NCBI RefSeq assembly: GCF_008042045.1
Contig: NZ_RDBP01000012.1
Coordinates: 2,640,989 to 2,686,030 of the forward strand
Reading direction: 5' to 3'
From: Streptomyces sp. T39
GTDB lineage: Bacteria > Actinomycetota > Actinomycetes > Streptomycetales > Streptomycetaceae
DNA: 45,042 nucleotides
Numbering within the stretch: the stretch's first letter is position 1; every line of letters starts with the position of its first letter. A model generated the notes under the pieces. It was given only the letters and a program-made list of their open reading frames with translations, ran no database searches and was not told the DNA's origin. This document shows, piece by piece, positions 1-8,586 of this stretch. Made by a program: the position numbers and the translations under genes.

Positions 1-3000
1 CGCCTTGACGGCCCCCGACCCCGAGCCGCCCTGGGCCGAACCCTTGCCCCCCGTCGGAGCCTCGAAGGACTCCAACGCCTCCAGCACGTCCTGGACACGG
101 GAGATCTCCGCCTGGATGTCCTCGCGACGCCGCACCAGCACGTCGAGCTCCCGCCGGCCCTCCGCGATCATCTGCTCGGCCTCCTGCTCGGCCTCCGCCT
201 TGACGCGCTCGGCCTCGCGGACCAGCTCGGCCTTCTTGCTGCCGGCCTCCTTCAGGAGCGCCTCCGCCTTCTTCACGGCGGCGATCCGCACCTTGCTCGC
301 CTCGGAATTGGCCTCGGAGATCAGCTCCTTGGCCTTGGCCTCCGCCTCGGCACGCTGCTCCTCGGCGGCCTTGACCAGATGGTCGACGCGCTCACCGGCG
401 GTCTTCATCTGCTCGGCCGTCTCCCGCCGGGCCCGCGTGTGCAGTTCCTCGATCTCGGCCTCGATCCGGGCCCGCAGCTCCTCGCCGCGCTCCCTTATGG
501 CGGTCGCGTCCCGGCGCGCACCGACCAGCAGCTCGTCGGCGTCCGTACGGGCCTTCTCCACCAGCGAGTTGCCCTCGACGGTGGACTCGGCGACCAGCCG
601 CTCGGCCTCCTTGCGGGCCGCGCCCACCATGGTGTCGGCCTGCTCCTCGGCCTGGGTCGCGGCGCGCAGCGCCTCCTCCTGGGCCTTCGCCATCAACTGG
701 TCGGCCTGCTCGGCCGCGTCGGCACGGCGCTTGGCCGCCGCCTCGCGCGCCTCGTCCAGCAGCCGGTCGGCCTCCGCGCGGGCCTCGGAGCGCATCCGCT
801 CGGCGGCCGACTCGCCCTCCGCCTCGACCCGGCGCGCCTCGGCCGCGATCCGCTCGGCGGCCTGCTGCGCCGATCCGACGGTCTCCGACGCCTCCGCGCG
901 CAGCCGCTCGGCCTCGCCGGCCGCCTCGGCGATCAGCTGGTCGGCCTGGGCCGCCGCGTCCGCCCGCCGCTTGTCGGCCGCCCGGCGCGCCTCGTCGAGG
1001 ACCTGCTCCCGGTCGGCGCGCACCGCGGCGCGCATCTGCTCGACCTCGGTCTCGGCGTCCGCCTTGATCTGCTCGGCCTCGGTGAGCAGCCGGGTGGTCT
1101 CCGCGTCGGCCGCCGCCCGCAGTTCGGCCGCCTCCGCGTGCAGCCGCTCCGCCTCGGAGGTCGCCTCACCGATCAGGGCGTCCGCCTGAGCGGCCGCCTC
1201 CGAGCGGATCCGGTTGGCGTCGTCGCGGGCGTCGGCACGGGTGCGCGAGGCGTCCTGCTCGGCCGTCGCCACCGCGTCCGACGCCTCGGTGCGCATCCGC
1301 TGGGCGTACTCGGCGGTGTCGGCCCGCAGCCGGTCCGCCTCCGTGATGGCCTCCGCCGTGGTGCGCTCGGCGAGCGCCCTCGCGGCGTCCGTCTCCTCCT
1401 GCGCCCGCTCCCGCAGCCGGGCCGCGTCCTCGGCGGCACGCTCCCGCTCGGCGTAGGCGTCGGCGCGGACCCGGTCCGCCTCCTCCTGCGCCTCGCCCCG
1501 GGTGCGCTCGGCGGCGTGCTCGGCCGCGCTGCGCAGCCCGGCGATCTCCTGCTCGGCCTGCTCCTGGAGGCCGTTGACGGATTCGCGGACCTGCTGGGCG
1601 GTCTGCTCGGCCGCCGCGACCATCTCGGTGGCACGGCGGTCGGCCTCCTCGACCAGCCGCTGCGCCTCCGCCTGCGCCTCCTCGACCCGCTTGCGGGCGG
1701 ACGCCAGCAGCTCCTCGCTCTGCTCCCGGGCCCGCTCGCGCTCCTGGTCGGCCTCGGCGCGCGCCGAGTCGAGCGTCTCCTCCGCGGCCCTGCGGCGCCT
1801 GGCGGCCTCCTCCTGGGCGGCGGCGAGCGCCTCGGCCGCCTCGGCACCCACGCGTTCGGCGGCGGCCGCCGCCTCGGTCCGCACCCGGTCCGCGGTCTCC
1901 TGCGCCTCGGTCTTGAGCCGCTCGGCCTCCGCCGCCGCGTCGCTGTGCAGACGCACGGCCAGCGCCTCGGCCTCCGCGCGGGAGGCGGACGCGTCGGACG
2001 CGGCCTCCGTGCGCAGCCGGTCGGCCTCCCGCTCGGCCTGCTCCTGGAGCGTGCGCAGCCGCTCGGCGGCCTCGGCGCGCAGCCGCTCGGTCTCCTCGGC
2101 CGCCTCGCGGCGGATCCGCTCGCCCTCGGCCCGCGCCTCGGCGAGGTTCTCCTCGGCGGCCGCCAGCCGGCTCTCGGCCTCGGTGTGCAGCCGGGCCAGC
2201 TCACCGGCGGCCTCCTCCTGCCGTGCCGCGACCGCGCGCTCGGTGTTGGCGCGCAGGTCGGCGGCCGCCGTCTCGGCGGCGGAGCGCACCGACGCGGCCT
2301 GCTCCTCGGCCTCGGCGCGCAGCCGGTCGGCCTCCGCGCGGGTGCGCTCCAGGGTCTCCTCGGCCTGCTTGCGCAGGGCGGTGGCCCGCTCGATGGCCTC
2401 GGTGCGGACCTTCTCGCTGTCACCGGCGGCCTTGGCGCGCAGCTCGTCGGCGTCCGTACGGGCCTTGGTGAGCAGCTCCTCGGCGGTCCTGGCCGCCTCC
2501 TCGATCTGCTGGACGGCCTCGCGCCGCGCCTCGCCCCGGATCCGCTCGCCCTCGGCGACGGCCTCGGCCCGCAGCTGCTCGGCCTCGCCGCGCAGCCTGC
2601 GGGCCTCCTCCTGGAGCTCGACCGTCTTGGCGCGATACTCCTTGGTGTCGTCCTTGGCCGCGCCCTTGAGCTGGTCGGCCTGCTCGGCGGCCTCGCCGCG
2701 CAGCCGGTCCGCCTCGGCCTCGGCCTCCCGGCGGATGCGCTCGGCCTCCTCGCTCGCGGCCCGGGTGGTGGCCTTGGCGTCCTCGGACGCCTTGGTCAGC
2801 ACCTCCTCGGCGGTGCGGGCGGCCTTGGCGAGCTGGGCGGCGGAGTCCTCCGCCGCCGCCGTGCGGGCCTTCTCGCCCGCGGCGGCGACCAGCTTCTCGG
2901 ACTCGGCCCGGGCGTCCGCCAGCGCCGCCTCCGCCTCCGCCTTGAGGGTCTCGGCCTCCTTGGTCGCCTCGGCGACCAGACGGGCGATCTCCGCCTTGGC

Positions 3001-3927
3001 GGTGCGGGTGCGCTGTTCGTTGACCGACTCGGCCGACGCCAGCTGCCTGGCGGCCGACTCCTTCGCCTCGGAGACGAGCTTCTCCGCCTCGGCCCGGGCC
3101 TCGCGGAGCTTCTCCTCGGCCTCCTGGAGGCGGGACCCGGCGGTGCGGCTGAGTTCCGCGGCCTGCTGACGGGCCTGGTCGGACTCGGCGGTCGTCGAGG
3201 AACGCAGCTGCTCCGCGTGGGCGGTCGCCTCCTGCGCCTGGCTGGACGCGGCGTTCAGCAGCCGTTCGGCGTCCTTGCGGGCGCGCAGCAGCAGCGCCTC
3301 GGCCTCGGCACGGGCGGCCTCCGCCTCGCTGCCGAGCCGCCTGCGGCTCTCCTCCGCGATCCGTGCGGCCTCCGCGCGGGCCGCGGCCAGCGCCTGCTCG
3401 GCCTCCGCACGGGACTGCTCGACGAGACGCTGGGCCTGGGACTCGGTGCGGGCGCGCAGCTGTTCGGCCCACGCGACGTTCTCGTTGACGTGCGACTCGA
3501 CGGTCTGGCGGCGTTCGGCGAGCTCCTGGTCGAGCCGCTGGCGGCGCTGGACCGCCTCGGCGTGCAGCTCCGCCTGGAGCCGGGCCTGGTGCTCGGCGTG
3601 CTCCTGGAGGATGCGCTGGGTCTGGGCGCGGGCCTCGCGCAGCTCGCGCTCGGCGTCCGAGCGGAGCTGGTCGGCCTGGATCTGCGCGTTCCGCAGCAAC
3701 TGCTCGGCCTGGTAACCGAGATCGCCGGTGTCGTAGGAGGGGCGGGAAGCGAGATTGCGGCGTGCCTCGTGGAGCTTGGCACGCAATACCTCGACCTGGT
3801 AGCCGAGGTCCTCGGCATGCTGGACGGCCTTCTCCCGCTCGGTCTTCAGCCGGTCCATCTCGGCTTCGAACCGCGAGAGGTGGTCGTCGTCAGCTCGGTG
3901 GCTCTCCTGGCGTTCGTAGCCCCGCAC
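1..3927 (-). CDS. scy: Scy-like polar-growth coiled-coil scaffold, 3' end cut by window
   Basis: The minus-strand frame is open from a GTG at 3925-3927 to the left edge: 1309 codons without a stop. The protein opens with MRGYERQESHRADDD and then becomes an almost unbroken coiled coil rich in Ala, Glu, Arg and Gln, with endlessly varied EAERLRAEA-type blocks. There is no enzymatic motif, signal peptide or membrane segment. Scy of S. coelicolor is, as I recall, about 1,300 residues with this N-terminus and a 51-residue coiled-coil repeat, so only the last few residues should be missing. Scy organises the hyphal-tip polarisome with DivIVA, FilP and ParA. A start further upstream is unlikely because the conserved N-terminus begins here. 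The only SD-like stretch (GGATGGGA, about 8 nt before the GTG) is weak. Long open frames on the other strand are composition shadows. Confidence 0.93.
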   Translation of the reverse strand, partial: MRGYERQESHRADDDHLSRFEAEMDRLKTEREKAVQHAEDLGYQVEVLRAKLHEARRNLASRPSYDTGDLGYQAEQLLRNAQIQADQLRSDAERELREARAQTQRILQEHAEHQARLQAELHAEAVQRRQRLDQELAERRQTVESHVNENVAWAEQLRARTESQAQRLVEQSRAEAEQALAAARAEAARIAEESRRRLGSEAEAARAEAEALLLRARKDAERLLNAASSQAQEATAHAEQLRSSTTAESDQARQQAAELSRTAGSRLQEAEEKLREARAEAEKLVSEAKESAARQLASAESVNEQRTRTAKAEIARLVAEATKEAETLKAEAEAALADARAESEKLVAAAGEKARTAAAEDSAAQLAKAARTAEEVLTKASEDAKATTRAASEEAERIRREAEAEADRLRGEAAEQADQLKGAAKDDTKEYRAKTVELQEEARRLRGEAEQLRAEAVAEGERIRGEARREAVQQIEEAARTAEELLTKARTDADELRAKAAGDSEKVRTEAIERATALRKQAEETLERTRAEADRLRAEAEEQAASVRSAAETAAADLRANTERAVAARQEEAAGELARLHTEAESRLAAAEENLAEARAEGERIRREAAEETERLRAEAAERLRTLQEQAEREADRLRTEAASDASASRAEAEALAVRLHSDAAAEAERLKTEAQETADRVRTEAAAAAERVGAEAAEALAAAQEEAARRRRAAEETLDSARAEADQERERAREQSEELLASARKRVEEAQAEAQRLVEEADRRATEMVAAAEQTAQQVRESVNGLQEQAEQEIAGLRSAAEHAAERTRGEAQEEADRVRADAYAERERAAEDAARLRERAQEETDAARALAERTTAEAITEADRLRADTAEYAQRMRTEASDAVATAEQDASRTRADARDDANRIRSEAAAQADALIGEATSEAERLHAEAAELRAAADAETTRLLTEAEQIKADAETEVEQMRAAVRADREQVLDEARRAADKRRADAAAQADQLIAEAAGEAERLRAEASETVGSAQQAAERIAAEARRVEAEGESAAERMRSEARAEADRLLDEAREAAAKRRADAAEQADQLMAKAQEEALRAATQAEEQADTMVGAARKEAERLVAESTVEGNSLVEKARTDADELLVGARRDATAIRERGEELRARIEAEIEELHTRARRETAEQMKTAGERVDHLVKAAEEQRAEAEAKAKELISEANSEASKVRIAAVKKAEALLKEAGSKKAELVREAERVKAEAEQEAEQMIAEGRRELDVLVRRREDIQAEISRVQDVLEALESFEAPTGGKGSAQGGSGSGAVKA

Positions 3928-3977
3928 TGCGCGGTCCCATCCGTCCCCTGGTCGCAACTGTCTCCAAACGAGCACCG

Positions 3978-4004
3978 TTCCCCGGCGAACGGCCCCCCGG
4001 GGAA
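3978..4004 (-). terminator. Hairpin behind the epimerase gene
   Basis: TTCCCCGG at 3978-3985 pairs perfectly with CCGGGGAA at 3997-4004 around an 11-nt loop. It lies about 90 nt downstream of the epimerase stop and upstream of the scy start, so it may terminate or attenuate read-through into scy. There is no T tract, as is usual in Streptomyces. Confidence 0.45.
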
Positions 4005-4093
4005 TGGTGACAGATCGACGACGGAGACGCGGAACGGCCCCGACCCGGCCCCGGCCCGGAACGGCCCACTCTACCGGGCCGGGAAAGGGTCGG

Positions 4094-4522
4094 TCAGTGC
4101 TCCGTCCGGGAGGTGACGAGTTCGGTCAGCACGCCGTGGCAGTCCTTGGGGTGCAGGAAGGTGATCCGCGAGCCCATGGAACCGGTGCGCGGCTCGTCGT
4201 AGAGCACGCGGACGCCCTTCTCCCGGATGTCCGCGGAGTCCCCGTCCACGTCCGCGGTGCCGAAGGCGATGTGGTGGACGCCCTCGCCGTTCTTCGCCAG
4301 CCACTTGCCCACCGCGGAGTCCTCGCGGGTGGGCTCCAGGAGCTGGAGGTAGGAGGCCCCGCCGTCGGAGGTCTCGTTGATCTTGAGCATGGCCTCGCGG
4401 ACGCCCTGCTCCTCGTTGACCTCGGAGTGGAACACCTCGAAGCCGTATGTCGCCCGGTAGAACTCGACGGTCTTGTCGAGGTCGAAACAGGCGATCCCGA
4501 TGTGGTCGATTCGCGTCAGCAT
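4094..4522 (-). CDS. mce: Methylmalonyl-CoA epimerase
   Basis: This 142-residue protein of the vicinal-oxygen-chelate (glyoxalase) fold interconverts (2R)- and (2S)-methylmalonyl-CoA in the cytosol, between propionyl-CoA carboxylase and the B12-dependent mutase. The N-terminal IDHIGIA and central HHIAFG supply metal-binding histidines, and GVLTEL near the C-terminus supplies the metal-binding glutamate. The sequence from FYRATYGFEVFHSE onward also fits the family, and the length is normal. The ATG at 4520-4522 is preceded by GGGGG almost without a gap. The gene diverges from the thiolase-meaB pair, which belongs to the same acyl-CoA theme. Confidence 0.95.
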   Translation of the reverse strand: MLTRIDHIGIACFDLDKTVEFYRATYGFEVFHSEVNEEQGVREAMLKINETSDGGASYLQLLEPTREDSAVGKWLAKNGEGVHHIAFGTADVDGDSADIREKGVRVLYDEPRTGSMGSRITFLHPKDCHGVLTELVTSRTEH

Positions 4523-4584
4523 CCCCCAAGTGCAGCGCCCGGCGGCCGGTTACGCAACGTGCGCGCGATCACACCCGCGGGCCG

Positions 4585-4635
4585 GTGACCCGGATGAGCC
4601 GCGCTCAGTACATTTGAGTAAACCCTCGTTCACTC
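4585..4635 (+). promoter_or_regulatory. Predicted thiolase promoter with near-palindrome at the start site
   Basis: GTGACC (4585-4590), an 18-bp spacer and TACATT (4609-4614) form a plausible -35/-10 pair about 50 nt before the thiolase ATG. Just downstream, GAGTAAAC (4616-4623) and GTTCACTC (4628-4635) form an inverted repeat with one mismatch. It would cover the transcription start, a position suited to a repressor. The promoter is inferred from pattern only. Confidence 0.45.
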
Positions 4636-4665
4636 CTCAGCTGCGGCTGAAAGGGGATCGTGCAC

Positions 4666-5868
4666 ATGTCTGAAACGACCGGTAACACCTCCGTGATCGT
4701 CGCGGGCGCCCGTACGCCCATGGGCCGCCTGCTCGGCTCGCTGAAGTCGTTCTCCGGAGCCGACCTCGGCGGCTTCGCGATCAAGGCCGCGCTCGACCGG
4801 GCCGGCATCGGCGGCGACCAGGTGCAGTACGTCATCATGGGCCAGGTGCTCCAGGCCGGGGCGGGGCAGATCCCGGCGCGCCAGGCCGCGGTCAAGGGCG
4901 GCATCCCGATGAACGTCCCCGCTCTCACCATCAACAAGGTGTGTCTTTCGGGCCTCGACGCCATCGCCCTGGCGGACCAGCTCATCCGCGCCGGCGAATT
5001 CGACGTGATCGTCGCCGGCGGCCAGGAGTCCATGACCAACGCGCCGCACCTGCTGCCGAAGTCCCGCGAGGGATACAAGTACGGTGCCATCGAGATGCTC
5101 GACTCCATGGCCCACGACGGTCTGACCGACTCCTTCGAGAACGTCGCCATGGGCGAGTCCACCGAGAAGCACAACACCCGCCTCGGCATCCCGCGCGGTG
5201 TCCAGGACGAGATCGCCGCCCTCTCCCACCAGCGGGCCGCCGCCGCCCAGAAGAACGGGCTCTTCGAGGCCGAGATCACGCCCGTCGAGATCCCGCAGCG
5301 CAAGGGCGACCCGATCCTCTTCTCCAAGGACGAGGGCATCCGCGCGGAGACCACCGCCGAGTCCCTGGGCAAGCTGCGTCCCGCCTTCGCCAAGGACGGC
5401 ACCATCACCGCGGGCACCTCCTCCCAGATCTCGGACGGCGCGGCGGCCGTCGTCGTCATGAGCAAGGCCAAGGCCGAGGAGCTCGGCCTGGAGTGGATCG
5501 CCGAGATCGGCGCGCACGGCAACGTCGCGGGCCCGGACAACTCCCTCCAGTCGCAGCCGTCCAACGCCATCCGGCACGCCCTGACGAAGGAGGGCCTGGA
5601 GGTCGGCGACCTCGACCTCATCGAGATCAACGAGGCGTTCGCCGCGGTCGCCCACCAGTCGATGAAGGACCTCGGCGTCACCCCGGAGAAGGTGAACGTG
5701 AACGGCGGCGCCATCGCCCTCGGCCACCCCATCGGGATGTCCGGCGCCCGTGTCGTCCTCCACCTGGCGCTGGAGCTCAAGCGCCGCGGCGGAGGCGTCG
5801 GCGCGGCCGCGCTGTGCGGGGGCGGCGGGCAGGGCGACGCGCTCATCGTGCGCGTCCCGGCCAAGTAA
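4666..5868 (+). CDS. Acetyl-CoA C-acetyltransferase (thiolase)
   Basis: A complete 400-residue thiolase, condensing two acetyl-CoA to acetoacetyl-CoA or cleaving 3-ketoacyl-CoA. The nucleophilic Cys93 lies in [11 protein letters not shown], the NEAFAAV motif follows, His354 sits in [16 protein letters not shown], and the second catalytic Cys384 is in [10 protein letters not shown]. The ATG at 4666 is preferred over the in-frame GTG at 4660 because AGGGG at 4652-4656 is 9 nt from the ATG and only 3 nt from the GTG. The gene is followed 29 nt later by meaB, suggesting one operon. The reaction direction (biosynthetic or degradative) cannot be read from the sequence. Confidence 0.95.
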   Translation: MSETTGNTSVIVAGARTPMGRLLGSLKSFSGADLGGFAIKAALDRAGIGGDQVQYVIMGQVLQAGAGQIPARQAAVKGGIPMNVPALTINKVCLSGLDAIALADQLIRAGEFDVIVAGGQESMTNAPHLLPKSREGYKYGAIEMLDSMAHDGLTDSFENVAMGESTEKHNTRLGIPRGVQDEIAALSHQRAAAAQKNGLFEAEITPVEIPQRKGDPILFSKDEGIRAETTAESLGKLRPAFAKDGTITAGTSSQISDGAAAVVVMSKAKAEELGLEWIAEIGAHGNVAGPDNSLQSQPSNAIRHALTKEGLEVGDLDLIEINEAFAAVAHQSMKDLGVTPEKVNVNGGAIALGHPIGMSGARVVLHLALELKRRGGGVGAAALCGGGGQGDALIVRVPAK

Positions 5869-5897
5869 GTACCGGCTAGTCAAGGAGCGATTGCGTC

Positions 5898-6854
5898 ATG
5901 GTGGACGTCCCCCAGCTGGTGGCCCAGGCGAGAGAGGGCAGGCCCCGGGCCGTGGCCCGGCTGATCTCCCTCGTCGAGGGGGCGTCCCCGCAGTTGCGGG
6001 AGGTGATGGCGGCGCTGGCGCCGCTCACCGGCGGCGCGTACGTCGTCGGTCTGACGGGGTCGCCCGGCGTCGGCAAGTCCACCTCCACCTCGGCGCTGGT
6101 CTCGGCCTACCGCCGGGCGGGCAAGCGGGTCGGCGTGCTCGCCGTCGACCCGTCGTCCCCGTTCTCGGGAGGGGCGCTGCTCGGCGACCGGGTCCGGATG
6201 TCGGACCACGCGTCCGACCCGGGCGTCTACATCCGCTCCATGGCCACGCGGGGCCACCTCGGCGGCCTCGCGTGGGCGGCGCCGCAGGCGATCCGCGTCC
6301 TGGACGCCGCCGGATGCGACGTGGTCATCGTCGAGACGGTGGGCGTCGGGCAGTCGGAGGTGGAGATCGCCTCCCAGGCCGACACCTCCGTGGTGCTCCT
6401 CGCGCCCGGCATGGGCGACGGGATCCAGGCCGCCAAGGCGGGGATCCTGGAGATCGGCGACGTCTACGTCGTCAACAAGGCGGACCGGGACGGCGCGGAC
6501 GCGACGGCCCGCGAGCTCAACCACATGCTGGGGCTGGGCGAGGCCCGCGGGCCGGGGGACTGGCGTCCGCCGATCGTCAAGACGGTCGCCGCACGGGGCG
6601 AGGGCGTGGACGAGGTCGTCCAGGCGCTGGAGAAGCACCGCGCCTGGATGGAGGAGCACGGCGTCCTCGCCGAACGCCGGGTCCGCCGGGCGGCCACGGA
6701 GGTCGAGACGATCGCCGTCACCGCCCTGCGCGAACGCATCGGCGACCTGCACGGGGACCGCAGGCTGGGGGCGCTCGCGGGGCGGATCGTGGCGGGGGAG
6801 CTGGATCCGTACCGGGCGGCGGACGAACTCGTCTCCGGGCTGACGTCCGCCTGA
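5898..6854 (+). CDS. meaB: MeaB-type GTPase chaperone of B12-dependent acyl-CoA mutase
   Basis: This 318-residue SIMIBI-class GTPase protects and reloads adenosylcobalamin in methylmalonyl- or isobutyryl-CoA mutases. The P-loop GSPGVGKS is at residues 54-61. LAVDPSSPFSGGALLGDR follows at 81-98, ETVGVGQSE at 146-154 (switch region) and the guanine-specificity motif NKAD at 193-196. A dimerisation arm fills the C-terminus. AAGGAG at 5882-5887 is 10 nt before the ATG. It sits behind the thiolase and opposite the epimerase. No methylmalonyl-CoA mutase lies beside it, and the only mutase here is icmA 12 kb away, so its client is uncertain. Confidence 0.94.
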   Translation: MVDVPQLVAQAREGRPRAVARLISLVEGASPQLREVMAALAPLTGGAYVVGLTGSPGVGKSTSTSALVSAYRRAGKRVGVLAVDPSSPFSGGALLGDRVRMSDHASDPGVYIRSMATRGHLGGLAWAAPQAIRVLDAAGCDVVIVETVGVGQSEVEIASQADTSVVLLAPGMGDGIQAAKAGILEIGDVYVVNKADRDGADATARELNHMLGLGEARGPGDWRPPIVKTVAARGEGVDEVVQALEKHRAWMEEHGVLAERRVRRAATEVETIAVTALRERIGDLHGDRRLGALAGRIVAGELDPYRAADELVSGLTSA

Positions 6855-6917
6855 GAGGGCTTCCGGCCGGGGCCGGGGCGCTTGCACCTCCGGGAGCCTC
6901 GCGCCCCGGCGCCCGGG

Positions 6918-6981
6918 GCCCTCGTGGGTGGGGCGCTTCTCGCGGCGTGGCCTCCGTGCCGGCGCCCTCGTGGGTGGGGCG
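6918..6981. repeat. Two copies of an 18-bp direct repeat
   Basis: GCCCTCGTGGGTGGGGCG occurs perfectly at 6918-6935 and 6964-6981, 46 bp apart, in the 327-nt gap between the convergent meaB and PepSY genes. No gene is supported in this gap. Confidence 0.85.
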
Positions 6982-7015
6982 TCCTGGCGGGGGCGCCGCC
7001 CCCTGCCCCCGCGCG

Positions 7016-7107
7016 TCCATCGCCGGCGGGGACGGGATGTCCTGCGCTTCGATCGCGGGCGGTCGGGGGCTGCTCCCGCACCTCCATCGCCGGCAGGGCT
7101 GGGACGG
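7016..7107. repeat. Three degenerate ~33-bp tandem units with an ATCGCCGGC core
   Basis: TCCATCGCCGGCGGGG starts at 7016, a diverged TCGATCGCGGGCGGT at 7049 and TCCATCGCCGGCAGGG at 7083, so the units are 33 and 34 bp apart. Streptomyces genomes carry dispersed intergenic repeats with a similar core; that resemblance is from memory. With the 18-bp repeats just upstream they fill most of this gene-free stretch. Confidence 0.7.
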
Positions 7108-7181
7108 TGCGCGCCCCGCTCGGCGGTGCGCCCGGCTCGTCCCGCCCTCGCACGCCGACGGTGCCGGGCCCGCGGGGTGGG

Positions 7182-7802
7182 TCAGTCGGTGGTGACGGCG
7201 GCCGAGCGGGCGTCGATGCGGAGTTCGCGGTCGTCGTCGAGTTCGACCTCCCAGTGGTCGTCGCCCTCGTCGTCGAAGTCGACCGACGTCACGGTCGCGT
7301 CCGGATGCGCCTCGAGGGCCGCCGCGATCGCCTCCCCGGCGTCGATCCGGGCGTCGCGCAGCGCCGTGCGGCCGGCCGCGTCGTCGGAGTCGTCGGAGTC
7401 GCCGTCCTTGCCGGTGACGCGCACCGAGCCGTCGGAGGCGGCGACGGTCAGCTCGTGCTCCCGGTCGTCCCTGCCGAGCACGTCGACCTCCCACCGGCCG
7501 TCGCCGTCGTCGTCCAGGTCGACGGACTCCACCGCGCCGGGCGTCTTCCCGAGGGCGGCGGCCGCCGCCTGCGCGGCCGTGACGCCGCCGGACGCCGGGG
7601 CCCGGTCGTCTTCGCGGCCCTCGCGGTCGTCGCGCGCATCCCGCTCGTCGTCGCGGTCGTCGCGACCGCCGTCCTCGTCCGCCGCCGCCCCCGTGCTCGT
7701 CACCCGCGGCGCGTCGTCGTCCGACACGGCCACCGCCGTGTACGTGCCGCCGCCGACCAGGACCGCCGCCGTCAGGGTGGCGATGACCAGCTTGCGCTTC
7801 AT
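7182..7802 (-). CDS. Exported or anchored PepSY-domain protein with acidic linker
   Basis: A 206-residue protein. Residues 1-25 (MKRKLVIATLTAAVLVGGG onward) form a signal peptide or single anchor. Next comes a low-complexity stretch of Asp, Glu and Arg of about 45 residues, then two PepSY-like repeats. The first runs from GVTAAQAAAAALGKTPGAV to the DGRWEVDVLG strand, and the second from DAGEAIAAALEAHPDATV to the DDHWEVELDD strand. PepSY domains are thought to modulate secreted peptidases or act in envelope sensing. The start is fixed by GGGAGGAA 5 nt before the ATG at 7800-7802; the frame stays open upstream but without a plausible start. It diverges from a two-component system whose sensor also has an acidic outer domain. 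Confidence 0.88.
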   Translation of the reverse strand: MKRKLVIATLTAAVLVGGGTYTAVAVSDDDAPRVTSTGAAADEDGGRDDRDDERDARDDREGREDDRAPASGGVTAAQAAAAALGKTPGAVESVDLDDDGDGRWEVDVLGRDDREHELTVAASDGSVRVTGKDGDSDDSDDAAGRTALRDARIDAGEAIAAALEAHPDATVTSVDFDDEGDDHWEVELDDDRELRIDARSAAVTTD

Positions 7803-7860
7803 GAGGATTCCTCCCGGATCGTTCCGTCGTCGTTCCTGGAGACACTGTTGCCCCGGCAGG

Positions 7861-7901
7861 CTGAAGCGGCCCTGAAGGCGGCTGAAGGGATCTTCAGCCG
7901 C
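7861..7901. promoter_or_regulatory. Candidate OmpR-type operator: CTGAAG repeats plus 10-bp palindrome
   Basis: CTGAAG occurs at 7861, 7872 and 7882, spaced 11 and 10 bp, and as its complement CTTCAG at 7892. The last two belong to a perfect inverted repeat, GCGGCTGAAG (7878-7887) and CTTCAGCCGC (7892-7901). Helical-phase direct repeats are what OmpR/PhoB regulators bind. It lies between the PepSY gene and the response regulator, so autoregulation and control of the PepSY gene is the natural guess. Confidence 0.6.
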
Positions 7902-7920
7902 GGTTTGCGACCCTGACCTC

Positions 7921-8586
7921 ATGAGGTTGTTGATCGTGGAGGACGAGAAGCGGCTCGCCCTGTCCCTCGCCGCCGGGCTGACCGCCGAGGGTTTCGCCGT
8001 GGACGTCGTCCACGACGGGCTGGAGGGACTGCACCGGGCGGCCGCGGGCGTGCACGACCTGGTCGTGCTCGACATCATGCTGCCCGGGATGAACGGCTAC
8101 CGGGTGTGCGCGGCCCTCCGCGCCGCCGGTCACGACATGCCGATCCTGATGCTGACCGCCAAGGACGGCGAGTACGACGAGGCAGAGGGCCTCGACACCG
8201 GCGCCGACGACTATCTGACCAAGCCCTTCTCCTATGTGGTGCTCCTGGCACGGATCCGGGCGCTGCTGCGTCGCAGGGGCCGGGCCGGCGGCTCGCCGGT
8301 GCTGGCCGTCGGCGATCTGCGGGTGGACACGGCGGCGCGCCGGGTGCACTGCGGTGAGGCCGAAGTGACGCTGACGGCGAAGGAGTTCGCCGTGCTGGAG
8401 CAGCTCGCGCACCGCGCGGGCGAGGTGGTGGGCAAGCCGGAGATCCTGGAACACGTCTGGGACTTCGCCTACGAGGGCGACCCGAACATCGTCGAGGTCT
8501 ATGTGAGCGCCCTGCGCCGCAAGCTCGGCGCGGGCCGCATCCAGACGGTGCGCGGCGCCGGCTACCGGCTGGTCGAGGCGTCATGA
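7921..8586 (+). CDS. OmpR/PhoB-family response regulator
   Basis: A 221-residue cytoplasmic DNA-binding regulator. The receiver domain covers residues 1-115, with acidic pocket E7/D8, phospho-acceptor Asp51 in VVLDIMLPG, Thr79 in MLTAKD and Lys101 in TKPF. The winged-helix effector covers about 125-220 and ends in the typical RRKLGAGRIQTVRGAGYRL. The ATG at 7921 has no obvious SD; translation may be leaderless or weakly initiated. The stop overlaps the kinase start by 4 nt, so the two are translationally coupled. The signal is unknown; the PepSY gene next door is the likely target. Confidence 0.95.
   Translation: MRLLIVEDEKRLALSLAAGLTAEGFAVDVVHDGLEGLHRAAAGVHDLVVLDIMLPGMNGYRVCAALRAAGHDMPILMLTAKDGEYDEAEGLDTGADDYLTKPFSYVVLLARIRALLRRRGRAGGSPVLAVGDLRVDTAARRVHCGEAEVTLTAKEFAVLEQLAHRAGEVVGKPEILEHVWDFAYEGDPNIVEVYVSALRRKLGAGRIQTVRGAGYRLVEAS

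Noticed and set aside
1..3900. Regular DNA repeats suggesting a CRISPR or satellite array
   Set aside because: The repetition is codon-level, imperfect and in frame. It reflects a coiled-coil protein.
379..4116. Open frame of 1,245 codons on the plus strand opposite scy
   Set aside because: It is a composition shadow of the coiled-coil gene: low-complexity Leu/Gly/Arg sequence, no domain and no ribosome site. The minus frame has a clear family match.
4605..5883. Long minus-strand frames opposite the thiolase gene
   Set aside because: Shadow frames without domains; the plus frame has all thiolase catalytic motifs.
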